A stretch of 64,000 nucleotides of DNA, from the NCBI GenBank assembly GCA_947259705.1, contig CAMYNL010000001.1:62001-126000 (forward strand), given 5' to 3'. The DNA is from an uncultured Gammaproteobacteria bacterium. GTDB taxonomy: Bacteria > Pseudomonadota > Gammaproteobacteria > Arenicellales > JAANXG01. Positions 1-13,903 of the stretch are shown one piece after another. Below the pieces are notes generated by a model. That model was not told where the DNA came from. It searched no databases and worked only from the letters and a program-made list of their open reading frames with translations. Both the position numbers and the translations under genes were made by a program. How positions within the stretch are numbered: the first letter of the stretch is position 1; every line of letters begins with the position of its first letter.

Positions 1-249
1 CAAGATCACCTGATACTGGAAATAGTGCTGCAGTCGGTTGGGATTTTCCCCGTAGCGGCCATCGGTGGGACGCCGCGACGGTTGTACGTAGGCGGCCTTG
101 ATGGGCTCCGGTCCCACGGCGCCCAGAAAGGTCGCCGGGTGAAATGTGCCCGCGCCCACTTCCATGTCGTAGGGCTGCAGAAGCAGGCACCCGTGGTCAG
201 CCCAGTATTGCTGGAGGGAAAGGATGAGGTCCTGAAATGTCACCGTCAC
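1..249 (-). CDS. glyQ: Glycyl-tRNA synthetase alpha subunit, 5' part (runs off window)
   Basis: The reverse strand encodes the N-terminal part of the bacterial alpha2beta2-type glycyl-tRNA synthetase catalytic subunit, which charges tRNA-Gly. The translation begins [18 protein letters not shown] and continues through [18 protein letters not shown] and [16 protein letters not shown], all hallmark stretches of GlyQ that form the ATP and glycine site. Two in-frame GTG codons, at 249 and 243, can start it; the family normally begins a few residues before TFQDLI, so both fit. No good Shine-Dalgarno is visible. The C-terminal two thirds lie outside the window to the left, where glyS would be expected. 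Identification is essentially certain; only the exact start is open. Confidence 0.96.
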   Translation of the reverse strand, partial: MTVTFQDLILSLQQYWADHGCLLLQPYDMEVGAGTFHPATFLGAVGPEPIKAAYVQPSRRPTDGRYGENPNRLQHYFQYQVIL

Positions 250-279
250 GTTCTGTCGCGGGGTACGTCGAGGGCGCGG

Positions 280-285
280 ATTATA
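280..285 (-). promoter_or_regulatory. Probable -10 element for glyQ
   Basis: On the minus strand a perfect TATAAT lies about 31 bases upstream of the first possible glyQ GTG and is followed by a GC-rich discriminator. The -35 position, 17 bases further upstream, is poor (AACGGC), so the assignment rests on the -10 and its location. Confidence 0.45.
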
Positions 286-442
286 ACCTGACGCCGGCGG
301 CCGCCGTTACCGGCGAACGCCGCGGGCCCGGCAGGGTTGGCGATGACACCGCGCGCGGGCTGAAACCGTTAGACACGGGAGCGATTTTTCGATAAGGTTG
401 GTTGAGCGACGGGGCTACCATGCCCAAGTCACCGAGGAGGAG

Positions 443-500
443 CAGGCGTTCACGCCTGACGTTACGATCAAAAGGGCTCCAATTGGAGCCCTTTTGTTTG
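443..500 (+). terminator. Orphan intrinsic terminator with a preceding small hairpin
   Basis: A perfect palindrome spans 470-495 (AAAAGGGCTCC paired with GGAGCCCTTTT around AATT) and runs into TTTTGTTTG on the plus strand, a rho-independent terminator signature. Just upstream a second perfect hairpin, CAGGCG-TTCA-CGCCTG, lies at 443-458. No intact plus-strand gene ends here, so this may be the tail of a short non-coding transcript or an attenuator in front of the dead gene that follows. The palindrome could also work leftwards. What it terminates is not known. Confidence 0.7.
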
Positions 501-533
501 TTGGCCCCGAGTCGCGCAGCACTGACCACCTCC

Positions 534-1331
534 ATGGCCAACGCCCCGCAAAGTCATTGCGCTGATCTTCGGCGGTCTTGACTCCAGGCTGGCCGTACGC
601 CTGCTGCTGTCCCGGGACCTCCGTGTCTAGGGACTCCATTTCTGCACCGGTTTCCGCATGGAGGTTCATACCAGGCGATTCGCCGCGGCAAGCAGGCGAT
701 CCCGCCTTGGAACAATGCCCTGTGGGTGGCGGAGCAACTCAGCATCAGACTCCACGTCGCGGAGGTGTTCGAAGATTACATACCGGCCGTAATGCCGCGC
801 CGTCACGGCTACGGCGCGAATGTGAACCCCTGCCTGGACTGCAAATCACTCATTGTCGCGAGGGCGCGCGCATGGATAGCGGAACACGGCGACGACTTCA
901 TCTTTATCGGCGAGATGGTGGACGGGGAAGGCAAATCACAATCCGGCAAGAAGCTCCAGGACCTGTGTCGCACTCAGGGCAGCAGGAACTGACACTGCGA
1001 CGACGTCAAGTTGCGGAAGGCGCGCCGTCACCTGCGTCCGCGATCCCACATCAAGAGGATAGTCGCCCGCGATGCCGGTGAGGACCGCTTCCTACGGGAA
1101 TAGCGGCGTTTGTTGCCACGCCTGCAGGCAGTCAGCCATCCGGGGCCGCTGGCGCTGGTGCAGGGGCAGCCAAACCGGGCCGATCTGCAGCCGGCTGCGC
1201 GCATCACCGTCCGCCATGGCCACGGTCGAACTGCACCGTTGGTGCACATCGAGGCGGTGCGGGGCGATCATGAGGACGTCTTCTAAGGTGTGTCCACTCG
1301 GCGCTGGCGAGATGCCGCGCGGCTGGATTGA
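534..1331 (+). pseudogene. Decayed PP-loop tRNA-thiolation (MnmA/ThiI-like) gene
   Basis: Translation of 550-1286 recovers a family of PP-loop proteins related to tRNA thiouridylases. Visible pieces are KVIALIFGGLDSRLAVRLL (PP-loop, SGGLDS changed to FGGLDS), then RRGKQAIPPWNNALWVAEQL, then HGYGANVNPCLDCK and DFIFIGEMV, and finally RRHLRPRSHIKRIVARDAGE and LQAVSHPGPLALVQG. The gene is clearly dead. The ATG at 534 is one base out of frame with the PP-loop, a TAG interrupts at 628-630, the frame shifts again near 670-676, and TGA (990), TAG (1101) and TAA (1284) follow. The stretch that normally lies between the GEV motif and the GRHLRP motif is missing. From 674 onward the pieces share one frame, which argues for ancestral continuity. 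The family name rests on motif memory, not on a search. Confidence 0.75.
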
Positions 1332-1590
1332 ACGAGCCGCCAGCTACTGGACGCCCGACACCTTCGGTGCCCGTTGCCGTTGATCCGCACCCAGTCAAGG
1401 ATCGCCGAGCTGGCGGATGGCGATATCCTGGAGGTGATCGCCACCGACCCCGGTAGCCGGCACGATATCCCCGCCAGGCGCCGAATCCACGGTCATGAGG
1501 TACCGCGGCGGACCGGGGACGGGGGAGGTGGGGGCGGTACGCATCATAATCGTGGTGCGAGCACCTAAAGCTGCACAAGACTAGTGCACA
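1332..1590 (+). pseudogene. Decayed TusA-like sulfurtransferase domain
   Basis: Directly after the thiouridylase relic, and in the same frame, the translation reads LLDARHLRCPLPLIRTQ and then LEVIATDPGSRHDIP and HGHEV. This is the TusA/SirA fold signature, including the CPLP motif with the persulfide-carrying cysteine. The frame reads into a glycine-rich stretch near 1530. Shifting by one base there gives VRIIIVVRAP, the expected last beta-strand, so a frameshift in the G-run has destroyed the end. No start codon with a ribosome site precedes it; a TGA at 1329-1331 separates it from the upstream relic. TusA-like proteins pass sulfur to tRNA-thiolating enzymes, so the two relics probably formed one functional unit. 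Confidence 0.72.
1572..1588 (+). promoter_or_regulatory. NtrC binding site 1 (upstream of glnA)
   Basis: TGCACAAGACTAGTGCA is a 17-base dyad with TGCAC/GTGCA half-sites at the spacing of the NtrC consensus. It lies about 110 bases upstream of the sigma54 promoter, a normal enhancer distance. Confidence 0.75.
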
Positions 1591-1633
1591 GTTGCTGGAC
1601 AATGCCCCAATACAGGGCGTAGGCTTTCAAGTT

Positions 1634-1650
1634 TGCACTTAAACAGTTCA
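1634..1650 (+). promoter_or_regulatory. NtrC binding site 2 (upstream of glnA)
   Basis: TGCACTTAAACAGTTCA has the same 17-base dyad layout as the site 62 bases upstream, with one mismatch in the right half (GTTCA). Tandem sites allow cooperative NtrC oligomers. Confidence 0.62.
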
Positions 1651-1681
1651 CCACCCCGGGCAGTTGTGCGCTTCCTCAGGA

Positions 1682-1697
1682 TGGCACGCTTTCTGCT
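1682..1697 (+). promoter_or_regulatory. Sigma54 (RpoN) promoter of glnA
   Basis: TGGCACGCTTTCTGCT matches the -24/-12 consensus, with GG at 1683-1684 and GC at 1695-1696 separated by exactly ten bases. Transcription should begin near 1708, giving a leader of about 75 bases before the glnA ATG. Together with the two upstream dyads this marks NtrC-activated, nitrogen-limited expression. Confidence 0.85.
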
Positions 1698-1781
1698 ACG
1701 AAATAGCTACACGTATCTAGGGGCGGTCGACTTGGGCCGCGTTTGAAACACCCAAACTCCGAGTAAAGGGGGAATTGAAAG

Positions 1782-3191
1782 ATGTCCGCTGCTGACGTTT
1801 TAAAGAAGATAAAGGACGATAACATCAAGTTCGTCGACTTCCGCTTCACCGATACCAAGGGCAAGGAACAGCACGTGACCGTCCCGGCGGCCAAGATCGA
1901 TGAATCCTTTTTCGAGGGGGGAAAGATGTTCGACGGTTCCTCCATCGCCGGCTGGAAGGGGATCAATGAATCCGACATGATCTTGCTGCCCGAGGCAGAG
2001 ACCGCGGTCTTGGATCCTTTTCTGCAGGACAAGACACTGCTGCTGCGCTGCGACATTATCGAGCCCACCACCATGCAGGGGTACGAACGCGATCCGCGTT
2101 CTATCGCCAAGCGTGCCGAGGCCTACCTGAAATCCACCGGCGTCGCCGACACCGCCAATTTCGGGCCCGAAGCCGAGTTTTTCGTCTTCGACGACGTTCG
2201 CTACGACGTGGAGATGAGCGGGGCGTTCTACGAGATCGACTCCTCGGAAGCGTCATGGAACACGGGAAAGTTCTACGAGGAGCGCAACCTCGGTCACCGC
2301 CCCGGAGTAAAGGGGGGCTACTTTCCGGTGCCGCCGGTAGACTCCCTGCAGGATCTGCGCTCGGCGATGTGCCTGGCGATGGAAGACATGGGGCTGGATA
2401 TCGAGGTTCATCATCACGAAGTCGCAACCGCCGGGCAGGGCGAGATCGGTATGCGGTTCAATTCGCTGGTGCTCAAGGCGGACGAGCTGCAGATCTACAA
2501 ATACTGCGTGCACAACGTCGCCGTTCAGCATGGCAAGACCGCCACATTCATGCCCAAACCCCTGGTAGGCGACAACGGTAACGGCATGCACGTGCACCAG
2601 TCCCTTTTTAAAAACGGCGAGAATATATTCTCCGGTGACGAGTACGGCGGCCTTAGCGAGACTGCGCTTTACTACATCGGCGGCATCTTCAAACATGCGC
2701 GCGCGATCAATGCCTTCACCAACGCCTCGACCAACAGCTATAAGCGCCTGGTGCCGGGATTCGAGGCGCCGGTCTTGCTTGCCTACTCGGCACGCAACCG
2801 CTCCGCGTCCTGCCGCATTCCCTACGATCCGAATCCCAAGGCGCGCCGAGTCGAGGTGCGTTTCCCGGACTCCACCGGCAATCCGTACTTCGCCTTCACC
2901 GCCATGATGATGGCCGGACTGGACGGGGTCCTGAACAAGATCCATCCGGGAGACTCGTTCGACAAGGACCTTTACGACCTTCCCCCCGAGGAAGAGGCCA
3001 AGGTGCCGACGGTGGCGCACAGCCTAGACGTGGCACTGGAGGCGCTGGACAAGGATCGCGAGTTCCTCAAGGCCGGCGGGGTGTTCACCGACGACACCAT
3101 CGACGCCTACATCAGCCTGAAGATGGACGAGGTCACCGCATTGCGCATGACCACCCATCCCATCGAGTACGAGTTGTACTATAGCGTTTGA
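1782..3191 (+). CDS. glnA: Type I glutamine synthetase
   Basis: It makes glutamine from glutamate, ammonium and ATP as a cytosolic dodecamer. The 469-residue length is standard for the adenylylatable GSI-beta class. Visible motifs are the N-terminal beta-grasp with [18 protein letters not shown] (metal site), NGMHVHQS with H270 and H272, the central MADP-type region NRSASCRIP, and DLYDLPPEE with Tyr398 as the predicted adenylylation site. The ATG follows an AGGGGGA ribosome site by 9 bases. It sits behind a sigma54 promoter with NtrC dyads and is followed on the same strand by ntrB-ntrC, so it is almost certainly under nitrogen control both transcriptionally and by adenylylation. Confidence 0.98.
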   Translation: MSAADVLKKIKDDNIKFVDFRFTDTKGKEQHVTVPAAKIDESFFEGGKMFDGSSIAGWKGINESDMILLPEAETAVLDPFLQDKTLLLRCDIIEPTTMQGYERDPRSIAKRAEAYLKSTGVADTANFGPEAEFFVFDDVRYDVEMSGAFYEIDSSEASWNTGKFYEERNLGHRPGVKGGYFPVPPVDSLQDLRSAMCLAMEDMGLDIEVHHHEVATAGQGEIGMRFNSLVLKADELQIYKYCVHNVAVQHGKTATFMPKPLVGDNGNGMHVHQSLFKNGENIFSGDEYGGLSETALYYIGGIFKHARAINAFTNASTNSYKRLVPGFEAPVLLAYSARNRSASCRIPYDPNPKARRVEVRFPDSTGNPYFAFTAMMMAGLDGVLNKIHPGDSFDKDLYDLPPEEEAKVPTVAHSLDVALEALDKDREFLKAGGVFTDDTIDAYISLKMDEVTALRMTTHPIEYELYYSV

Positions 3192-3202
3192 CGTGGGCCG
3201 GA

Positions 3203-3227
3203 ACGCCCCCCTGGTTCCGGGGGGCGT
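3203..3227 (+). terminator. Hairpin after glnA (partial terminator)
   Basis: ACGCCCCCC at 3203-3211 pairs perfectly with GGGGGGCGT at 3219-3227 across a 7-base loop, 11 bases after the glnA stop. Only ATT follows instead of a T-run, so it may attenuate read-through into ntrBC or protect the glnA mRNA end rather than fully terminate. Confidence 0.5.
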
Positions 3228-3343
3228 ATTCCGTCACGCACCCCTTTTGGTGCGAACGTTGATGATCAATACCTTTCGCCGCGCGAGAACCCCGTGCTGA
3301 CGGGCCCCTGCCAAGGTCCGGCGCGGTATTCGCGATTCTGATC

Positions 3344-4456
3344 GTGGCGGCGGCACGCACCAAGAGGACGGCCCCGGTCTGGGACGGGGACCGCGCGCGC
3401 ACGATCCTGGAAACCCTGAATATCGTGGTGCTCACCTGCGACGACGGCTTGGAGATCACGGGCCTGAATCCGGCCGCGGAGATGCATTTCGGCGTGAGCG
3501 CCAAGCAGGTGATCGGCAAACCGATCGCCAGTCTGCTCCTGGACGGTGCCGACAAGCTAGTGACGCCTCTTTACAAGGCCCTGATCAGCGGACGGCCCGT
3601 CAATGCACACGACCTTTGCCTGCGAATCGGTCCGCAGAAAGCGACCACGATGGATCTCACAATCACGCCCATACCACTGCCCACCGGCAAGGATCGGTTG
3701 ATAGTGGAGTTGATGCAGGTGGACCGTCTAATGCGCCTCGCCCGCGAGGAAGAACGTATTGACAGGCATGCGGCCAACCGGGAGCTACTGCGCGGACTGG
3801 CGCACGAGATAAAGAACCCGCTGGGCGGACTGCGTGGCGCTGCGCAATTACTGGACCGCGAGCTGCCGGACCGCGCCCACCGAGAGTACACCCGGGTGAT
3901 CATTCACGAGGCCGACCGCCTGCGCAACCTGGTGGACCGCATGATGGGTTCGTACCGGCCCGTCAAGACCGAACGGATCAACATACATGCGGTCCTTGAG
4001 CATGTACGCAAGCTTCTCTTGGTCGAGGTGCAGGAAGGGATCTCGTTCCTGGTTGACTACGATCCCAGCCTGCCGGATCTGCGCGGCGACAACGAGCAGC
4101 TGATTCAGGCCGTTCTCAACATCGTGCGTAATTCCGTGGAAGCCATGCAGCGCCGGGGCGAGATCAAGCTGCGGACCCGCATCGAACGTTCCGTTTATAT
4201 CGGCCAGACATGGCGCCGCCAGGTGATCCGCGCGGATATCGAAGACAGCGGTCCCGGGATACCCGAGCACATGCAGGAACGTATCTTCTATCCCATGGTA
4301 ACCGGACGCCCGGACGGATCCGGTCTGGGACTGTCCATTGCGCAGGACATCATCGTGAAACACGGCGGCCTGATCAAGCTGAATAGTCGTCCAGGCAGCA
4401 CTGTTTTCTCGATTTTTCTGCCGCTCGACGAGGAAAGCAAGAAATATGGCAAGTAA
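3344..4456 (+). CDS. glnL: Nitrogen regulation histidine kinase NtrB
   Basis: This is the cytosolic kinase/phosphatase that, with PII protein, sets the phosphorylation of NtrC. The 370 residues contain an N-terminal PAS domain (about 18-125), an H-box with HEIKNPLGGLRGAAQLL (His154), and a HATPase_c domain with N-box (NIVRNSVEAMQ), DSGPGIPE and DGSGLGLSIAQ. There is no membrane segment, as expected for NtrB. The start is a GTG; no in-frame ATG precedes the PAS domain. It overlaps the ntrC start by 11 bases, which indicates translational coupling, and lies 150 bases downstream of glnA. Confidence 0.95.
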   Translation: MAAARTKRTAPVWDGDRARTILETLNIVVLTCDDGLEITGLNPAAEMHFGVSAKQVIGKPIASLLLDGADKLVTPLYKALISGRPVNAHDLCLRIGPQKATTMDLTITPIPLPTGKDRLIVELMQVDRLMRLAREEERIDRHAANRELLRGLAHEIKNPLGGLRGAAQLLDRELPDRAHREYTRVIIHEADRLRNLVDRMMGSYRPVKTERINIHAVLEHVRKLLLVEVQEGISFLVDYDPSLPDLRGDNEQLIQAVLNIVRNSVEAMQRRGEIKLRTRIERSVYIGQTWRRQVIRADIEDSGPGIPEHMQERIFYPMVTGRPDGSGLGLSIAQDIIVKHGGLIKLNSRPGSTVFSIFLPLDEESKKYGK

Positions 4457-5843
4457 AGTCTGGATTGTCGACGATGATGACTCGATACGCTGGGTGATGG
4501 AAAAGGCTATAGCCAATGCGGGATTCGAGGCGCGAAGCTTTGCCAGCGGAACGGAGCTGCCCGACCTGCTGACCAGGGAGCAGCCGGACGTTATCGTTAC
4601 CGACATTCGCATGCCGGGGCTGAGCGGCCTCCAACTGCTGGATGCCATCCGGCGAAAGGTGCCGCACATGCCGGTCATCATAATGACCGCCCACTCCGAT
4701 CTGGAAAGCGCCGTCGCATCCTACCAGGGCGGTGCGTTCGAATATCTTCCCAAACCTTTCGATGTCGATGAGGCGATAACGCTGATCCAGCGCGCCATCG
4801 ACCATCCAACGGAGGAACCGACGACGCGGGACGAGGCACTGCCACCGGCATCCGAAATCATCGGCGAGGCCCCGGCGATGCAGGAGGTATTTCGCGCCAT
4901 CGGCAGGCTGGCGAACTCAAACATCAACGTGCTGATCTGGGGTGAATCCGGCACCGGCAAGGAACTGGTCGCCCGTGCGCTGCACCGCCACAGCCCGCGC
5001 TCGGATCAGCCTTTCATCGCCATCAACACCGCCGCCATTCCGGCAGAACTGCTCGAATCGGAGCTGTTCGGACATGAGAGGGGGGCCTTCACCGGCGCCC
5101 ACAGCCAGCGCAAAGGCCGCTTCGAGCAGGCCGACGGCGGCACCTTGTTTCTCGACGAAATCGGTGACATGCCCGCTGCGCTGCAGACACGTCTGCTGCG
5201 GGTATTGTCGGAGAACCGGTTCTACCGTGTCGGCGGACACGACCAGATCGAGGTGGACGTCCGGGTTGTAGCCGCCACCAACCAGAACCTGGAGCGGCGC
5301 GTAGCGGAAGGCAGGTTTCGCGAGGATCTGTTCCATCGCCTCAACGTCATCCGCATCGCTCTGCCGTCACTTCGCGATCGTCGCGAGGATATACCGCTGC
5401 TGGCGCAGCATTTTGTGAAAAAAACCGCCGCGGAACTCAATGTGGAACCGAAACGACTCTCAAGCGAAGCGATGGAGGTGCTGCGTCACTTTGACTGGCC
5501 GGGCAACGTGCGGCAGCTGGAGAATATCTGCCGTTGGATAACCGTAATGGCCCCGACCCAGAACGTCACCATCGACGACCTGCCCCCGGAACTGCGTGAT
5601 CCGCAACTCGGAAGAGAAACCGAGGCCGGCTGGGAGGCCCAGTTACAGCAAGTTGTGGTACGTAAACTGCAGCAGGGGGAATCCGACATCCTCGGCAGCC
5701 TGGGTTCACGCTTCGAGCGCATCCTGCTGCAGACGGCGTTGCAGCACACACACGGCCGCAAGCAAGAGGCGGCCAGGCGCCTGGGCTGGGGACGCAATAC
5801 ACTCACTCGCAAACTGAAGGAACTCGGCGTCGAGGCGTCCTGA
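4446..5843 (+). CDS. glnG: Nitrogen response regulator NtrC
   Basis: This is a sigma54-dependent activator. Its 465 residues show a receiver domain with the acidic pocket DDDD and phosphoacceptor Asp53 (VTDIRMPG). The AAA+ domain has Walker A GESGTGKE (about 166-173), the sigma54-contacting GAFTGA loop (about 213-218), Walker [12 protein letters not shown], and the R-finger region. A Fis-type helix-turn-helix ([19 protein letters not shown]) closes the C-terminus. The likely targets are visible in this window, the two TGCAC-N7-GTGCA dyads before glnA. It is cotranscribed with ntrB. Confidence 0.97.
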   Translation: MASKVWIVDDDDSIRWVMEKAIANAGFEARSFASGTELPDLLTREQPDVIVTDIRMPGLSGLQLLDAIRRKVPHMPVIIMTAHSDLESAVASYQGGAFEYLPKPFDVDEAITLIQRAIDHPTEEPTTRDEALPPASEIIGEAPAMQEVFRAIGRLANSNINVLIWGESGTGKELVARALHRHSPRSDQPFIAINTAAIPAELLESELFGHERGAFTGAHSQRKGRFEQADGGTLFLDEIGDMPAALQTRLLRVLSENRFYRVGGHDQIEVDVRVVAATNQNLERRVAEGRFREDLFHRLNVIRIALPSLRDRREDIPLLAQHFVKKTAAELNVEPKRLSSEAMEVLRHFDWPGNVRQLENICRWITVMAPTQNVTIDDLPPELRDPQLGRETEAGWEAQLQQVVVRKLQQGESDILGSLGSRFERILLQTALQHTHGRKQEAARRLGWGRNTLTRKLKELGVEAS

Positions 5844-6266
5844 CTCAGGACCCGAGGCGGCAGGCACCTGAGCGCCGCGCCACACCCTGGCGCTGCAGTG
5901 AGCGGACAAAGGCCTATCGAGCGCATCCCGGTGATAACGCACCGGGTGTCCACGGTTCCCTCGCCAAGCAATATCTGTGCGATGGGCCGATCGACCACCA
6001 GTTCGGCATCGGCGAAGCCCTGCGCCGCCAATATGATTCCGGCGCCGGCCCCGGAACGTGGCGCCGCCCGCAGCTCGTACCGCAGCGGCAGACAGCGCAT
6101 AGCCTTGAGATAGGTAGCTCCCAGCGGGCCGGCGCGGGCGTGAAAGCCCTGTGTTCGACTCCGCTCATTCCGGAACTCTGCCCGAACTGCGCGGGTGCCC
6201 ACACGCCGAACAACTGGTAAACTGCGCCGCCTTACGCAAATGATCGACAAGGGAGCCACGAGCCCG
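5844..6266. other. Gap between ntrC and metK
   Basis: About 420 bases without a recognisable gene. A minus-strand frame stays open across it, but it runs far into ntrC antisense and matches no family I know. A TAAACT followed by GCGCCGCC at 6218-6230 resembles a -10 with GC-rich discriminator and could serve metK, though the -35 region is poor. Confidence 0.4.
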
Positions 6267-7445
6267 ATGCCACGCAGCTTTCTATTCACCTCTGAATCCG
6301 TTTCCGAGGGCCATCCAGACAAGGTGGCCGACCAAGTGTCGGATGCGGTACTGGACGCGCTGATCAGCCAGGACCCACTGTCGCGGGTCGCCTGCGAAAC
6401 ACTGGTCAATACCGGCATGGTGATCATGTCGGGGGAGATCTCCTCCGAGGCCCACGTTGACTATACGGAGGTGGCGCGCAGCACCGTGCGCGATATCGGT
6501 TATGTGTCCTCCGAGATGGGTTTCGACGCTGATACCTGCGCCGTGATCATCTCCCTGGACAAGCAGTCCGGCGACATCGCCCAGGGCGTGAACACAGGGC
6601 AGGGGCTCGATCATGACCAGGGCGCGGGTGATCAGGGCCTCATGTTCGGCTACGCCTGCACAGAAACCGAGTGCCTGATGCCGTTTCCCATCCACTATGC
6701 CCACCTGCTGGTCAAGCAGCAATCACTGGTGCGCAAGTCCGGGCGTTTACCATGGTTACGCCCTGACGCCAAGTCGCAGGTTTCAGTGCGCTACGAGGAC
6801 GGTAGCCCCACCACCGTGGACACCATTGTGCTCTCCACCCAGCATGCCCCGGATGTGATGCATAAGGAACTCGCCGAAGCAGTCATCGAAGAAATCATCA
6901 AGCCGGTAATACCCGCCGACATGCTATCCAGTGAAACCCGTTTTCTGGTCAACCCGACCGGGCGCTTCGTGATCGGCGGCCCGGTCGGTGACTGCGGTCT
7001 CACCGGACGCAAGATCATCGTCGACACCTACGGCGGCATGGCCCATCATGGCGGCGGCGCATTCTCCGGCAAGGACCCTTCGAAGGTGGATCGGTCAGCA
7101 GCCTACGCCGGTCGTTACGTTGCCAAGAACGTGGTTGCCGCGGGACTGGCGTCCCGCTGCGAGGTCCAGGTGGCCTATGCCATAGGTGTTGCGAAGCCGG
7201 TATCGCTGATGGTCAATACGTTTGGCACCGCGGTGATCGCGGAGGAGCGGATCGAAAAGCTGATCCGCGAGCATTTCGATCTCCGACCCAAGGCCATCAT
7301 CGATCATCTGGATCTGTTGCGGCCCATCTACCGTGGCACTGCCGCCTATGGTCACTTCGGGCGTTCAGAGCCCGAGTTCACCTGGGAACACATCGACAAG
7401 GCCGCTGCTCTCAAAGAGGCGGCGGGGCTCAGCGACGCAGCCTGA
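6267..7445 (+). CDS. metK: S-adenosylmethionine synthetase
   Basis: It forms S-adenosylmethionine from methionine and ATP in the cytosol. Starting at the ATG at 6267 gives 392 residues, the usual length, with the family N-terminus [19 protein letters not shown]. Other signatures are the hexapeptide GAGDQG and the glycine-rich P-loop-like [16 protein letters not shown]. In-frame codons further upstream would add residues not seen in the family; an AAGGGAG stretch ends about 13 bases before this ATG. It opens the methyl-cycle group metK, ahcY, metF, metH, all on the same strand. Confidence 0.97.
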   Translation: MPRSFLFTSESVSEGHPDKVADQVSDAVLDALISQDPLSRVACETLVNTGMVIMSGEISSEAHVDYTEVARSTVRDIGYVSSEMGFDADTCAVIISLDKQSGDIAQGVNTGQGLDHDQGAGDQGLMFGYACTETECLMPFPIHYAHLLVKQQSLVRKSGRLPWLRPDAKSQVSVRYEDGSPTTVDTIVLSTQHAPDVMHKELAEAVIEEIIKPVIPADMLSSETRFLVNPTGRFVIGGPVGDCGLTGRKIIVDTYGGMAHHGGGAFSGKDPSKVDRSAAYAGRYVAKNVVAAGLASRCEVQVAYAIGVAKPVSLMVNTFGTAVIAEERIEKLIREHFDLRPKAIIDHLDLLRPIYRGTAAYGHFGRSEPEFTWEHIDKAAALKEAAGLSDAA

Positions 7446-7494
7446 AGGGGCGGCAGGCGGGCGGGGGTGCCGGTGCGCCGAGCCCGGTAGAGCG

Positions 7495-7629
7495 ATGACG
7501 GATGACCTGACCCGAACATTGGTGCGCCTGGCGCTGGTCGCCGCTGTTTTAGTGGCACTCATGGCGCTCACACCGTGGCTGATCAAGCAGGTGGCGGTGG
7601 ACAGCTGTCTGGACCGGGGCGGCCGCTAG
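7495..7629 (+). CDS. Tiny single-pass membrane protein, C-terminus cut by an amber codon
   Basis: A 44-residue frame begins MTDDLTRTLVRLAL, has one long hydrophobic segment (about 8-32) and ends CLDRGGR. The stop is a TAG at 7627-7629. Reading through it in frame continues YEDNGSCER before a second TAG at 7657-7659. A W (TGG) at the stop position would give GGRWYEDNGSC, a plausible conserved two-cysteine tail, so the last nine or so residues may have been lost recently. The gene is between metK and the ahcY promoter, and its function is unknown. A similar small protein in relatives is a recollection, not a search result. Confidence 0.5.
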   Translation: MTDDLTRTLVRLALVAAVLVALMALTPWLIKQVAVDSCLDRGGR

Positions 7630-7700
7630 TATGAAGACAACGGCTCCTGCGAACGCTAGGCACCGTCGGCGGTGTCGGCCGGCGCCCGGCTCGAGGTGAC

Positions 7701-7729
7701 TTGGCCAGCGCCCCCGGAGTCCTTATAAT
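7701..7729 (+). promoter_or_regulatory. Sigma70-type promoter of the ahcY transcript
   Basis: TTGGCC (7701-7706) and a perfect TATAAT (7724-7729) are separated by 17 bases. The start site would fall near 7736, about 20 bases before the SAH riboswitch. Confidence 0.7.
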
Positions 7730-7756
7730 ACGCGCCCCAGATTTATCCACCCTCCT

Positions 7757-7833
7757 GCCTGAGGAGCGCTGCGACAGGATTATCAACCTGCTAGGCTCAG
7801 GCGGGCTCCGGGGAAACCCGAACAACGGCGCTC
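7757..7833 (+). ncRNA. SAH riboswitch upstream of ahcY
   Basis: The leader shows the conserved core GAGGAGCGCTGCGAC followed by TAGGCTCAGGC and a downstream CGGCGCTC. P1 pairs GCCTGAG (7757-7763) with CTCAGGC (7796-7802). The pseudoknot pairs GAGCGC (7764-7769) with GCGCTC (7828-7833). Between them is an extra hairpin (GGGCTCC...GGGGAAACCC). This arrangement is the known S-adenosylhomocysteine aptamer, which raises expression of SAH-recycling genes when SAH accumulates. The AGGAGGT ribosome site of ahcY lies 17-22 bases downstream. Confidence 0.92.
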
Positions 7834-7862
7834 GTTTTCCATTCTCCGAGGAGGTATGAAAG

Positions 7863-9278
<1,416 letters not shown>

Positions 9279-9362
9279 CGCGGCGTCGGGTCGTGGCGGG
9301 CGCGCCGGCCAGGCGCGCCCCCCGCACCGCTTGCCGGGCCTGCACCATCGCCGCGCAGATCC

Positions 9363-10210
9363 ATGCCAGATACCGAACGCCGCGTGTTCAGTTTCGAGTT
9401 CTTTCCGCCCAAGACCGCGGAGGGGGTGAGCCGCCTGCGCGAGACCCGCGATCAGCTCGCCAAGCTCAAACCCGCCTTTTTCTCGGTCACTTTCGGTGCC
9501 GGGGGCAGCACCCGGGAAGGGACCTTCGAAACCGTCAAGCAGATCCAGGATAGCGGATCGCATGGGGCTCCACATATCTCCTGCATCGGCGCGACCCGGG
9601 CGTCGATCAGTGACATGCTTACGGCCTACCGCGCCATCGGGGTCACGCGAGTCGTAGCGCTGCGCGGAGACATGCCCTCCGGCATGGTGGAGCGAGGCGA
9701 CTTCCGCCACGCCAACGAACTGGTGAGCTTCATTCGCGACCAAACCGGGGACGCTTTTCACATCGAGGTCGCCGCCTATCCAGAATACCACCCGGAAGCC
9801 GCTGGACCCGCCCAGGACCTGGCCAACTTCAGGCGCAAGGTAACCGCGGGCGCGGATTCGGCCTTGACGCAGTACTTCTACAACCCGGACGCCTACTTTG
9901 GCTTCGTCGATGCCTGCCGTGGGTCGGGGATCAACGTTCCGATCGTTCCCGGTGTCATGCCCATCACCAACTACAAGCAGCTTGCCCGGTTTTCGGACAG
10001 CTGCGGCGCGGAGATCCCGCGCTGGCTGCGCGGGCGCCTGCAGGAACTGCAGGATGATCTTCCGGCGCTGCGTGCTTTCGGGCTGGACGTGGTCACCGAG
10101 CTTTGCCAGTCGCTGCTCGCGCGCGGCGCCCCGGGACTGCATTTCTATACCTTGAACCGCTTCGAGGCAGTGCAGGAGATCTGGCGCCGGCTGCAGGCGC
10201 GAGGTCACGT

Positions 10211-10214
<4 letters not shown>
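9363..10214 (+). CDS. metF: Methylenetetrahydrofolate reductase
   Basis: It reduces 5,10-methylene-THF to 5-methyl-THF with FAD, supplying the methyl donor for MetH. The 283-residue product is a single TIM-barrel of bacterial length. Signatures are [10 protein letters not shown] at the N-terminus, [55 protein letters not shown] and [10 protein letters not shown]. Its TGA overlaps the metH ATG (ATGA), so the two are translationally coupled. It lies 84 bases after ahcY with no terminator between. Confidence 0.97.
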
Positions 10215-13897
<3,683 letters not shown>

Positions 13898-13903
13898 ATC
13901 TGT

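Noticed and set aside
2253-3020. 255-codon minus-strand frame within glnA
   Set aside because: Antisense shadow of a conserved enzyme, no independent ribosome site or motif.
5914-6213. Minus-strand frame in the ntrC-metK gap
   Set aside because: Open but without a start context, domain or recognised homologue; the frame extends into ntrC antisense, as GC-rich shadows do.
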